Positions 1 through 7,198 are shown, counted from the stretch's first letter. The stretch: 7,453 nucleotides of DNA from Clostridia bacterium (GCA_900753245.1 CAADYJ010000056.1:1-7453); one strand, 5' to 3'. The notes: a model not told the origin generated them from the sequence alone. Translations and numbers: made by a program.

Positions 1-93
1 ATATTTTTATCATATTTGTATTATATGATATAGGATAATAAAAAGAACTTTTGAGTTATAACGTATAAATAAAAAATAAATAGGTAATAAGAC

Positions 94-122
94 TTTAAAA
101 AAGCTAAACTACATGATAAAAT
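94..122 (+). promoter_or_regulatory. Probable promoter for recG
   Basis: A TTTAAA box (94-99) lies 17 bases before TAAAAT (117-122). The latter is preceded by TGA (114-116), giving an extended -10 of the TGnTATAAT type. Transcription would begin near 129, about 30 bases before the preferred recG start. The -35 matches only 4 of 6 and the whole stretch is AT-rich, so chance matches are easy. recG could equally be read from a promoter left of the window. Confidence 0.35.
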
Positions 123-149
123 AAAAAGCAGATAAATAATAAAATATGT

Positions 150-155
150 GGGTGA
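150..155 (+). promoter_or_regulatory. Ribosome binding site that decides the recG start
   Basis: GGGTGA ends 4 bases before the ATG at 160. It corresponds to the GGTGA part of the extended Shine-Dalgarno AGGAGGTGA, for which this short gap is normal. An in-frame GTG at 148 would overlap this site and has no Shine-Dalgarno of its own, so ATG 160 is preferred. Confidence 0.6.
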
Positions 156-159
156 AAAA

Positions 160-2214
160 ATGCAAAAATTAGAAAATGAAGTTCAATTTATAAAAGGTGT
201 AGGACCAACAAGAGCACAATTACTTCAAAAGCTAGGAATATATACGTTAGAAGATCTAATTACATATTATCCAAGAGATTACGAAGATAGAAGCAAACCA
301 AAAATGATTGCTTCTCTTCAAGATGGAGAAGAAACTTTAATAGAAGCAATTGTTGTTTCAAAAATGAATGAGCAAAGAATAAGAAAAAATATGACCATTT
401 ATAAATTAATTGTAAGAGATGAAACAGGAACATGTATATTAACATGGTTTAATCAAAAGTATTTAAAAAATAAATTTGTATTAGGTCAAAAATATAAGTT
501 TTACGGAAAAGTAAGCATAAAATACGGAAGAATTGAAATGAACTCACCTGTGTATGATGCAGATAATACTAATAAAAATACAGGAAAGATAATACCATTG
601 TATCCTTTAACCTTTGGACTTTATCAAAATACAATAAGACAAGTAATGGAAAATGCAATAGAAATAGTAGAAAAAGAAGATATATTGAAAGAAACTTTAC
701 CACAATATATACTTGAACAATATCACTTGGAAGATATAAAAAAAGCAACAAAACAAATTCATTTTCCAGATAATTTTAAGGAATTTGAAGAAGCTAGAAA
801 ACGTTTAGTGTTTGAAGAATTGCTTACTATGCAATTAGCATTAATGAGCCTAAAGAATAAATATACAAAAGAAGAAAAAGGAATAACTTTTGATAAGAAT
901 GTGAAAATGTCAGATGTAATAAACGAACTTCCTTTTAGGCTAACAAAAGCACAATTAAGAGTTTTAGAAGAAATAGATAATGATATGGAAAACTCAAAGC
1001 CAATGAATAGATTATTACAAGGAGATGTTGGCTCTGGAAAAACAGTAGTTGCAATGATTGCAAGTTATAAAACTGTAAAATGTGGATATCAAGTAGCAAT
1101 TATGGCGCCAACTGCAATACTTGCTAGCCAGCATTTAGAATCTTTTAATAAAATATTAGAAAAATTTGGAATAAAAAGCGAGTTACTTATAGGAAGTGTT
1201 ACTAAAAAGAAAAAAGAAGAAATATTACAAAAGTTAGAAAACGGAGAAATTGATATTTTGATAGGTACTCACGCATTATTAGAAGAAAATGTAGTATTTA
1301 AAAATTTGGGACTAGTAGTAACAGACGAACAACACAGATTTGGAGTAAGGCAAAGAGGAATAATAGTAAATAAAGGAAAAAATCCAGATGTACTAGTAAT
1401 GACAGCAACACCAATTCCTAGAACATTAGCCCTTATTTTATATGGAGATTTGGATATTTCTATAATAGATGAATTACCACCAAATCGTAAAAAAATAGAT
1501 ACTTTTGCAGTAACAAAATCTATGGAACAAAGAGTAAATAATTTTATAAAAAAACAAGTAGATGAAGGTAGACAAGCATATATAGTATGTCCGTTAGTAG
1601 AAGAAAATGAAGAAATAAATGCAAAAGCAGTATTGGAATTATTTGAAAATTATAAACAAGATGTATTTCCAAAATATAGAGTAGAATATTTACATGGAAA
1701 AATGAGACCAAAAGAAAAAGATGCTATAATGCAAGAGTTTAAAGAAGGAAAAATAAACATATTAATATCTACAACAGTAATAGAAGTTGGAGTAGATGTT
1801 CCAAATGCGAGTATTATGGTTATAGAAAATGCAGAAAGATTTGGTCTTGCACAATTACATCAATTAAGAGGAAGAGTTGGAAGAGGAGAGTATAAATCAT
1901 ATTGTATATTAAAATATCAAGGAAAATCAGAAATTATAAAGAAAAGAATGCAAACAATGCAAGATACTAATGATGGATTTAAAATAGCAGAAAAAGATTT
2001 AGAATTAAGAGGAAGCGGAGAATTTTTTGGAACAAAACAACATGGTCTACCAGAATTTAAAATAGCAAATCTATTTGAAGATATGCAAACATTAAAATTA
2101 GTGCAAAGCTTATCTATAAAAATAGAACAAGAAGATCCAAAGTTAGAATTAGAAAAAAATAGATTATTAAAAGAATTAATCAATAAAAAAATAAAAAATC
2201 GTATAGAAATATAA
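160..2214 (+). CDS. recG: ATP-dependent DNA helicase RecG
   Basis: Superfamily 2 double-stranded DNA translocase that remodels stalled replication forks and branched recombination intermediates in the cytoplasm. Counting from ATG 160 (684 residues, close to the family's usual 680-695), the order of parts is complete. An N-terminal GVGPTRAQLL / PRDYEDRS segment spans about 13-45. The OB-fold wedge that binds the branch point spans about 57-140, with an aromatic pair WF at 96-97. Helicase motifs follow: Walker A GDVGSGKT (288-295), APTAILASQH (317-325 region), DEQH Walker B (389-392), TATPIPRT (415-422), HGKM (512-515), STTVIEVGVDVPNA (537-550) and QLRGRVGRG (568-576). The RecG-specific C-terminal segment RGSGEFFGTKQHG (617-629) couples ATP hydrolysis to movement. 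All motor residues are intact, so the gene should be functional. A GTG at 148 would add four residues but overlaps the ribosome binding site. The next gene has its own promoter right after the stop, so recG is not tightly coupled to it. Confidence 0.97.
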   Translation: MQKLENEVQFIKGVGPTRAQLLQKLGIYTLEDLITYYPRDYEDRSKPKMIASLQDGEETLIEAIVVSKMNEQRIRKNMTIYKLIVRDETGTCILTWFNQKYLKNKFVLGQKYKFYGKVSIKYGRIEMNSPVYDADNTNKNTGKIIPLYPLTFGLYQNTIRQVMENAIEIVEKEDILKETLPQYILEQYHLEDIKKATKQIHFPDNFKEFEEARKRLVFEELLTMQLALMSLKNKYTKEEKGITFDKNVKMSDVINELPFRLTKAQLRVLEEIDNDMENSKPMNRLLQGDVGSGKTVVAMIASYKTVKCGYQVAIMAPTAILASQHLESFNKILEKFGIKSELLIGSVTKKKKEEILQKLENGEIDILIGTHALLEENVVFKNLGLVVTDEQHRFGVRQRGIIVNKGKNPDVLVMTATPIPRTLALILYGDLDISIIDELPPNRKKIDTFAVTKSMEQRVNNFIKKQVDEGRQAYIVCPLVEENEEINAKAVLELFENYKQDVFPKYRVEYLHGKMRPKEKDAIMQEFKEGKINILISTTVIEVGVDVPNASIMVIENAERFGLAQLHQLRGRVGRGEYKSYCILKYQGKSEIIKKRMQTMQDTNDGFKIAEKDLELRGSGEFFGTKQHGLPEFKIANLFEDMQTLKLVQSLSIKIEQEDPKLELEKNRLLKELINKKIKNRIEI

Positions 2215-2224
2215 ATCAAAAATA

Positions 2225-2253
2225 TTGACATTTACATAAAAACATAATAATAT
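2225..2253 (+). promoter_or_regulatory. Consensus promoter for the epimerase-family gene
   Basis: A perfect TTGACA -35 (2225-2230) lies 17 bases before TAATAT (2248-2253). An alternative -10, AATAAT (2246-2251), has 15-base spacing. Transcription would start near 2258-2261. That is at or after an in-frame ATG at 2258, which could then not be the translation start. This supports the downstream ATG at 2288. Confidence 0.65.
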
Positions 2254-2287
2254 ATTAATGAAAAAATATGAAAAGGAGAATGGTTTT

Positions 2288-3151
2288 ATGCATACACAAA
2301 TGCTAACATCAAAATATGGAGCAGAATTAGTTAGTTTCAAAATAGATGGACAAGAAAAAGTACACCAAGGACAAGATTGTGTTGATATAAATGGAAGAGT
2401 ATACTGGAAAAGACATTGGCCAGTATTATTTCCTACTGTTGGAAAATGCAAAAAAAACCAAACAATAATAAATGGTAAAACATATGAAATACAACAACAT
2501 GGTTTCGTAAGAGATATGGAATTTGAACCTATTACAAAATTGGATAATTTTCATTCATATGTATTAAAAAGTAATAAAAGGTTACTAGAAAAATATCCTT
2601 ATGAATTTTCATTATATGTTACATATAGATTAGATGAAAATAGATTAACTACAATATATAAAGTTATAAATGACGGAGATGTAGATATGCCATTTGGCAT
2701 AGGAGGACATCCAGCTTTTAAAATAGATGAAAAAGCATTAGAAAATGGAGAATATTACTTACAATTTGAAGAAGATGAAGAAAAAATACATTTCTTATAT
2801 TTAGTAGATGGTTTAATAGGAACAGAATATGCTAAAAATATATTAAAAGATAAAAGAATATTGCCAATAAATGACCAAGCATTTAAAAATGATGCAGTTA
2901 TAATGAAAGGAATACAATCTCATAAAGTTAGTTTAATGAGAAAAGAACAAAAAGTATTAACTATGGAATTTACAGGTTTTCCATATCTTGCTATATGGTC
3001 TAAACCTAAGGCACCATTTTTATGTATAGAACCTTGGATGACTACTGCAGATAGTGTAAACGGCTCAGGTGTATTTAGACAAAAAACAGATATATTATTA
3101 TTGGCACCAAAAAAAGAATTTGAATGTAAATACACTGTAGAATTTTTTTAA
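2288..3151 (+). CDS. Aldose 1-epimerase family protein (LacX/GalM-like)
   Basis: A beta-sandwich mutarotase-fold enzyme, predicted cytoplasmic. Family members interconvert alpha and beta anomers of hexoses or hexose phosphates; the true substrate here is unknown. Numbered from ATG 2288 (287 residues), the LacX-type signatures are GAELVSF near the N-terminus (11-17), WKRHWPVLFPTVG (40-52), QQHGFVRDMEF (69-79), FGIGGHPAF (136-144) and CIEPWMTTAD (246-255). By analogy with GalM, His71 and His141 would be the acid/base pair and Glu248 the general base; all three are present. ATG 2288 is chosen because AAGGAG (2273-2278) sits 9 bases before it. The in-frame ATG at 2258 lies at the predicted transcript start, has no ribosome binding site, and would only add a Lys/Glu-rich tail. 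The gene lies 73 bases after recG and 15 bases before the small membrane protein gene, with which it probably shares a transcript ending at the 3378-3426 terminator. No sugar transporter or kinase is nearby to indicate the substrate. The family call is firm, the exact reaction is not. Confidence 0.9.
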   Translation: MHTQMLTSKYGAELVSFKIDGQEKVHQGQDCVDINGRVYWKRHWPVLFPTVGKCKKNQTIINGKTYEIQQHGFVRDMEFEPITKLDNFHSYVLKSNKRLLEKYPYEFSLYVTYRLDENRLTTIYKVINDGDVDMPFGIGGHPAFKIDEKALENGEYYLQFEEDEEKIHFLYLVDGLIGTEYAKNILKDKRILPINDQAFKNDAVIMKGIQSHKVSLMRKEQKVLTMEFTGFPYLAIWSKPKAPFLCIEPWMTTADSVNGSGVFRQKTDILLLAPKKEFECKYTVEFF

Positions 3152-3166
3152 AAAGGATGTAAAATA

Positions 3167-3356
3167 ATGAAAGAAATATGTATATTAATTGGAATAATAT
3201 TAATTATGATAGGCGTAATAATGATATATGATGCAAGGAAATTGACTAGAAAATGGTTTCGGATTTAATGATCAAAATGAAGGCTCAAAGTGGTTTAAAA
3301 TAGGAGGATTTATATTAGCTATTATAGGAGTTATAATAATAATGTTAGAATTTTAA
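3167..3356 (+). pseudogene. Small two-helix membrane protein gene with a one-base frame shift
   Basis: AAAGGA (3152-3157) is 9 bases before ATG 3167. The opening frame encodes a hydrophobic Ile-rich helix (residues 4-20), then YDARKLTRKWF, and stops at TAA 3266-3268 after 33 residues. Moving forward one base at TTT (3257-3259) gives a continuation GFNDQNEGSKWFKIGG and a second hydrophobic helix, ending at TAA 3354-3356. Joined, this is a coherent 62-residue protein with two membrane helices and a charged loop. From memory it resembles small conserved hypothetical clostridial membrane proteins with a 'DAR...FGxxDQNE...LKI.GF' pattern; this was not checked against any database. The cause may be an extra T (TGGTTTCGG for TGGTTCGG), a sequencing error, or programmed +1 frameshifting, because the shifted codon is followed by a rare CGG. 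Function is unknown. It lies between the epimerase gene and a strong terminator, so it is the last gene of that unit. Confidence 0.7.
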
Positions 3357-3377
3357 AATTTTATATATTGAATAATT

Positions 3378-3426
3378 AAGAGTTTCTACCAAATTTGTTA
3401 AGTAGAAATTCTTTTTTTGTTTTTTT
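3378..3426 (+). terminator. Intrinsic terminator after the epimerase/small protein unit
   Basis: A 12-base-pair stem pairs 3378-3389 (AAGAGTTTCTAC) with 3402-3413, with one G-T pair at 3382/3409. The loop has 12 bases (3390-3401). Seven T residues (3412-3418) and a second T run (3420-3426) follow. This is a strong forward terminator and separates the upstream unit from the next operon. Confidence 0.9.
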
Positions 3427-3437
3427 AAGTTAAAAAA

Positions 3438-3466
3438 TAGATTTTATAGAAACAATGTGATATACT
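3438..3466 (+). promoter_or_regulatory. Extended -10 promoter for the orphan gene/deoB operon
   Basis: TATACT (3461-3466) is preceded by TGA (3458-3460), giving TGnTATACT, an extended -10. The -35 at 17-base spacing is weak (TAGATT, 3438-3443), which extended -10 promoters tolerate. It lies between the terminator and a strong ribosome binding site. The transcript would start near 3473, about 24 bases before the GTG start. Confidence 0.55.
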
Positions 3467-3481
3467 AGAAAAAAATATTAC

Positions 3482-3487
3482 AGGAGG
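3482..3487 (+). promoter_or_regulatory. Strong ribosome binding site for a GTG start
   Basis: A full AGGAGG lies 9 bases before GTG 3497. A TAA (3494-3496) immediately precedes the GTG in the same frame, so no longer start exists. The next in-frame ATG is at about residue 104. The GTG is therefore the start. Confidence 0.85.
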
Positions 3488-3496
3488 ACAAAATAA

Positions 3497-5788
3497 GTGA
3501 TAAAACAAACAAAAGAAGAGCAACAATTAATTGAAGAAAAATTAAAAATAGTAGGATTAAATTTAGAAAAAATACCAAAAATATTTGAAAATACAAATAT
3601 AGTAAAATATAGAACAAAAAAAGGATGTAGCGATTCAGAATATAAAATATATAGATTTGTAGATATAAATGACATAGAAATTTATATTACACCAACAACA
3701 AGACTGGAGGATGTTACAAAAAAATATAAATTAGCAAAACCATTGTTATGTTATTTAGAACCAGAAAATGAAGAAAATATAGAAGAGTATATAGAGCTTT
3801 TAAATATGGTAAAAGAATTAGATATAGAAAAATTAAAACAAATTGAAAATGAACAAAAAGAATTTAGAAAACAAATACCATATGGTGTAAAATATAGAGA
3901 TAATTTTATGTGGGATATATATTATTCTGAAATAGAAGATAAATATTTTATGATGTTTCCTTCAAAAGAAACTCAAGTGGAAACATTATTTTATTTAATA
4001 AAAGAAAAAATAAAATTACAGAAAAATAAAAAAACAGAGAAAATATATATACCTATAAATCAAGAAGAATATTCAAGTCAAATATTAAAAAAATCAGAAA
4101 TAGCAGATTTAGAAAATTACTTATGGTACTTCACAGGTAGATGGCCAGTAACATATGAAGTTAAAGACGAAGAAGGTAAAAATACAATACAGATAGTAGG
4201 CAAAACACAGGTATATGAAAAAATAAAAAGTAATTACAAATATATTTTTACAACTAAAGAAGAAGCACAAAAAGAATTTAAACTAATAAAGGCACTTTTT
4301 ATATTACAATCAAATTTAGAACAAAATTATAACTTTAATACAGTTATTAATGAAAAAGGTTCTTTAGATTTTTGTTTTAATAGAAATTTAATAACTTATG
4401 AAAGATTACCAGAATTTATAAATAATGAAATTATAAAAAATAAACAGAAATTAAAACACGTATATGGACAAGATTTACTTGAACAAGAAAAATTATTTTT
4501 ACTAGAAGAGAGTGTGGAAAGACAAAAAGAAGAATATGCAAATAAAGAAAAGAAAATAGTAACATTTCTAGAATGCAAAAAAACTTTTTTTGGAAGAGTA
4601 AGTTATTACTTTAAAAGTAGAAAAACTAAAAAAGTTAAACCAGATGTACAAAATCAGAAAAAAGAAACTATAAAAAAAGAAGAAAATGTTGAATTAGAAA
4701 TAGAAGAAAAGGAATCATATACAATAGAAGATTTATTAAAAATATGCAATATATTAGATGAAAAAGAAAAACAGTATAAAAATAGACAAATGGATATAAA
4801 AGCATTAGAACTAAAAAAAGAAAATTTGGAGAGAAAAATAAAAAATGCTACACTATATATTAATGAGATAGAAAATCATAAAAAAAGCATATTTGAATTT
4901 TGGAAATTTACAAATAGAGATGAGGTATCTTTATTACAAGAAGGAGAAAAAGTAGAAAAAGAACAAAGTAAAAACAAAATTAAGAAAACATTTTCATATG
5001 AAGAAGATATAGAAGACTTTTCTAAAAAAATAGATGAAAAACAAAGAAATGTATTATTACCAAAAGAAATGGATAGTATTTTTGCAATAAGTAAAGACAT
5101 AGAAACATTTAATATATTATCAAAAGAAAAAATATTGAAAAAAGATGAAAAGCAAATAGAAAATAAATTAAAAGAGATAAAAAAACAATATGAAGCAGAC
5201 TTTGAAAAAATAAAAGAAAAGGATTTTGATATATTTGGAAATGTTGTAGAAGACAAAACAAAAATAAAAATACTTAATAATAAAAAACATAGAGAAATAG
5301 AAAAAGATGTTTATAATATATTAAACATTCATGTAGATACTACAATAGAAGAATACAAAGAAATAATAAAACATTATTTAATTCTGTTAAAAGATGCTTA
5401 TAAAAAGGTAGGAGCACCTACAGATTTTAGCATTTATAAAATATCTTATAAAGAAGAAAAACAAAATCAGTATGAAATATTTGATATGAATGAAAATGAA
5501 GTTCTTAATAATATAGACTTATCTCAAGATGAAATTATTCTAAATAAAATTAATATAAAAGAAAAAATGCCAATAATATTTTATACAAATATTATGTACT
5601 ATGATAATAATAACCAAACCTTACCATTAGGAATGGATGTAAGTACAAAGGCTTTACTAGATTTAAAATTATATGATACAAAATTAGTCTCAAGAAAAGA
5701 CTTTAACATAAACTTTTTAGAAAATGAATATACCAATAAAGTAAAAACAATAAAACTTTATGAGTATGATATAGAAGAAAGGAAATAA
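3497..5788 (+). CDS. Unrecognised 763-residue Lys/Glu-rich cytosolic protein
   Basis: I do not recognise this protein and assign no function. It has no signal peptide and no membrane helix, so it is probably cytosolic. The N-terminal third (about 1-300) looks folded and alpha/beta: short strands (IYRFVDINDIEIYIT, 51-65), an aromatic patch (FMWDIYYSEIEDKYFMMF, 137-154) and YLWYFTGRWPVTYEV (208-222). A long helical, charged middle follows: about 305-360, then FFGRVSYYFKSRK (364-376), a conserved-looking basic/aromatic segment, a low-complexity Lys/Glu linker (377-405), and likely coiled coil at about 420-490 and 540-605. The C-terminal part (about 606-763) again looks globular, with MPIIFYTNIMYYDNNN (691-706) and a hydrophobic LGMDVSTKALLDLKLYDTKLV segment near 711-731. 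The five cysteines (44, 85, 293, 360, 417) form no metal-site pattern, and no Walker, nuclease or kinase motif is visible. Base composition matches its neighbours, so there is no sign of recent transfer. It is the first gene of the operon with deoB. Confidence 0.9.
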   Translation: MIKQTKEEQQLIEEKLKIVGLNLEKIPKIFENTNIVKYRTKKGCSDSEYKIYRFVDINDIEIYITPTTRLEDVTKKYKLAKPLLCYLEPENEENIEEYIELLNMVKELDIEKLKQIENEQKEFRKQIPYGVKYRDNFMWDIYYSEIEDKYFMMFPSKETQVETLFYLIKEKIKLQKNKKTEKIYIPINQEEYSSQILKKSEIADLENYLWYFTGRWPVTYEVKDEEGKNTIQIVGKTQVYEKIKSNYKYIFTTKEEAQKEFKLIKALFILQSNLEQNYNFNTVINEKGSLDFCFNRNLITYERLPEFINNEIIKNKQKLKHVYGQDLLEQEKLFLLEESVERQKEEYANKEKKIVTFLECKKTFFGRVSYYFKSRKTKKVKPDVQNQKKETIKKEENVELEIEEKESYTIEDLLKICNILDEKEKQYKNRQMDIKALELKKENLERKIKNATLYINEIENHKKSIFEFWKFTNRDEVSLLQEGEKVEKEQSKNKIKKTFSYEEDIEDFSKKIDEKQRNVLLPKEMDSIFAISKDIETFNILSKEKILKKDEKQIENKLKEIKKQYEADFEKIKEKDFDIFGNVVEDKTKIKILNNKKHREIEKDVYNILNIHVDTTIEEYKEIIKHYLILLKDAYKKVGAPTDFSIYKISYKEEKQNQYEIFDMNENEVLNNIDLSQDEIILNKINIKEKMPIIFYTNIMYYDNNNQTLPLGMDVSTKALLDLKLYDTKLVSRKDFNINFLENEYTNKVKTIKLYEYDIEERK

Positions 5789-5790
5789 GT

Positions 5791-6969
5791 ATGATAAAAA
5801 GAGTAATTACAATTGTATTAGATGGATTTGGAGTAGGAGAATCGCCAGATGCATATGTTTATAAAGATGAAGGAAGCAATACTATTGCAGGAATATATAA
5901 TAATACAAAATTAAATTTACCTAATATGAAAAAAATGGGGCTATTTAATATAGAAAAAATAGGAATAGAAAATAAAGAGGAAAATCCAATAGGAGCATAT
6001 GGAAAAGCACAAGAACAATCAGTAGGGAAAAATAGTCCGGTAGGGCATTGGGAAATATCAGGACATATTACAAATCCTGGATTTAAAACATATCCACAGG
6101 CATTTCCAAAAGAAATGATAGAAGAATTTATACAAAAAACAGGAGTAAAAGGAATACTATGTAATGAAGTAGGATCAGGAACAGAAATATTAAAACGCTT
6201 TGGCGAAGAACACATGAAAACAGGATATCCAATAGTTTATACATCTGCAGATAGTGTATTTCAAATAGCTGCACATGAAGATATAATTCCAGTAGAAAAA
6301 TTATATGAAATATGTAAAATAGCAAGAAAAATGCTAGATAAGAAAGAATATAATGTAGGAACAGTAATAGCCAGACCTTTTGTAGGTACTTGTGCAGAAG
6401 ATTTTACAAGAACATATAATAGAAAAGACTTTGAATCAGATACATTTGGGAGAACAATGCTAGATGTTATATCAGAAAATGGAAAAGAAGTTATAGCAAT
6501 AGGAAAAATAGAAGACTTGTTTTCTGGACGTGGAATAACAAAAGCAATTCACACAAATGGAAATGCAGATGGAATAGAAAAGACAATAGAAGAAATCAAA
6601 AATGATACAGAAGGATTAATTTTCACAAACTTAGTAGATTTTGACATGCTATATGGACATAGAAATAATATAGAAGGATATGCAAAAGCGTTAGAATATT
6701 TTGACAGCAAACTTCCTATTATAATAGAAAATATGAAAGACACGGATATGCTAATAATAACAGCAGACCACGGAAATGACCCATCAACACCAAGTACAGA
6801 CCATTCAAGGGAATATATTCCTATTGTAATATATGGAAAACAAATAAAACCAAACGTAAATATAGGAACAAGGAAAACTTATGCAGACATAGGTGCAACA
6901 ATACTAGATATTTTACAAATGCCATTACTAAGCACAGGAAAAAGCTTTAAAAATGAAATAGTGAAGTAA
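5791..6969 (+). CDS. deoB: Phosphopentomutase
   Basis: Converts (deoxy)ribose 1-phosphate to the 5-phosphate, linking nucleoside breakdown or salvage to the pentose phosphate pathway. It is a cytosolic Mn-dependent enzyme of the alkaline phosphatase superfamily. At 392 residues it has the normal length, with the core split by an inserted cap domain (about 100-220: SGTEIL, TSADSVFQIAAHE, ARPFVG, FTRTYNRKDF). Metal ligands line up with the Bacillus cereus enzyme as I remember it: Asp11 (LDGFGVGESPDA), Asp285 and His290 (LVDFDMLYGH), Asp326-His327 (TADHGNDP) and His338 (TDHSREY). The nucleophile segment is unusual. It reads KNSPVGHWE (80-88) where the usual form is KDTxTGHWE, so the phosphorylated Thr is replaced by Ser82; Ser serves this role in other superfamily members. 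The start ATG follows the upstream stop by 2 bases and has AAGGA (5779-5783) inside the previous gene, 7 bases away, implying co-transcription and probable translational coupling. No nucleoside phosphorylase or deoxyribose-phosphate aldolase gene is adjacent. Confidence 0.95.
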   Translation: MIKRVITIVLDGFGVGESPDAYVYKDEGSNTIAGIYNNTKLNLPNMKKMGLFNIEKIGIENKEENPIGAYGKAQEQSVGKNSPVGHWEISGHITNPGFKTYPQAFPKEMIEEFIQKTGVKGILCNEVGSGTEILKRFGEEHMKTGYPIVYTSADSVFQIAAHEDIIPVEKLYEICKIARKMLDKKEYNVGTVIARPFVGTCAEDFTRTYNRKDFESDTFGRTMLDVISENGKEVIAIGKIEDLFSGRGITKAIHTNGNADGIEKTIEEIKNDTEGLIFTNLVDFDMLYGHRNNIEGYAKALEYFDSKLPIIIENMKDTDMLIITADHGNDPSTPSTDHSREYIPIVIYGKQIKPNVNIGTRKTYADIGATILDILQMPLLSTGKSFKNEIVK

Positions 6970-7015
6970 AAATATAAATTCAATTTACTACTTTTATAAT
7001 TGCATTTACTTTTTT
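6963..7015 (+). terminator. Weak possible terminator after deoB
   Basis: GAAGTAAA (6963-6970, overlapping the deoB stop) can pair with TTTACTTT (7005-7012), and an inner CAATT/AATTG stem (6981-6985 with 6998-7002) can form. Six T residues (7010-7015) follow. The stem is AT-rich with a large internal loop, and a competing AGTAAA/TTTACT pairing (6965-6970 with 6984-6989) exists, so the call is weak. Confidence 0.3.
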
Positions 7016-7073
7016 ATTTCAGAACAACAATATATGAAAGGAAAATAGAAAAATGGTATTAAAAAAATATGTA

Positions 7074-7102
7074 TTGACAAAATAAAATGTTAATGTTATA
7101 AA
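7074..7102 (+). promoter_or_regulatory. Near-perfect promoter for the short (AC)7 ORF
   Basis: TTGACA (7074-7079), 17 bases, then TATAAA (7097-7102), with TGT (7094-7096) forming an extended -10. This is the best promoter in the window. Transcription would start near 7109, about 30 bases before the short ORF's ATG. A promoter this strong in front of a 19-codon ORF and a terminator suggests an abundant short RNA or a regulated leader. Confidence 0.8.
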
Positions 7103-7138
7103 ATGTATAAGTAAATAAAAACAAAAGAGGAATGTAAT

Positions 7139-7198
7139 ATGAAAACAATAAAAGCTATAAGCCTTGAGGCTGTACACACACACACACGGATAGTTTAG
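7139..7198 (+). CDS. Short 19-codon ORF, candidate leader peptide
   Basis: The ORF reads MKTIKAISLEAVHTHTRIV and stops at TAG 7196-7198. AGAGGA (7126-7131) lies 7 bases before the ATG, a good ribosome binding site, and a near-consensus promoter lies 37 bases upstream. The alternating His-Thr-His-Thr run is encoded by an (AC)7 tract and is followed by a CGG Arg codon that none of the four long genes here uses. A strong terminator begins 20 bases after the stop. Promoter, tiny ORF with a codon-biased run and terminator together resemble a transcription attenuator leader, with the pilin-like gene at 7346 as the candidate target. Alternatives are a free small peptide, a small RNA with a spurious ORF, or an independent short transcript. 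Translation is inferred, not shown. Confidence 0.5.
   Translation: MKTIKAISLEAVHTHTRIV
7174..7187 (+). repeat. (AC)7 dinucleotide tract inside the short ORF
   Basis: Seven AC units, 14 bases without interruption, flanked by GT on the left and GG on the right. Such a tract is conspicuous in DNA this AT-rich. It encodes the His-Thr-His-Thr run. A gain or loss of one unit changes the reading frame of everything downstream in the ORF. Confidence 0.9.

Noticed and set aside
8..30. Inverted repeat TATCATAT (8-15) and ATATGATA (23-30) with a 7-base spacer, a possible operator or terminator.
   Set aside because: The arms are nearly all A/T, no T run follows on either strand, and it overlaps no promoter I can support. 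Chance is likely in such AT-rich DNA.
148..159. GTG at 148 as the recG start, adding four residues.
   Set aside because: It overlaps the GGGTGA ribosome binding site for ATG 160 and has no Shine-Dalgarno sequence of its own.
2258..2287. ATG at 2258 as the start of the epimerase-family protein.
   Set aside because: It lies at the predicted transcript start, has no ribosome binding site, and encodes a Lys/Glu-rich extension not expected for the family.
7053..7085. Ten-codon ORF (MVLKKYVLTK) preceded by AAAGGA.
   Set aside because: It runs through the -35 element of a strong promoter and is too short to support. The purine-rich match is common here.
7174..7187. AC repeat as part of a CRISPR array or tandem-repeat element.
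   Set aside because: It is a plain dinucleotide tract. No spaced direct repeats or cas genes occur in the window.
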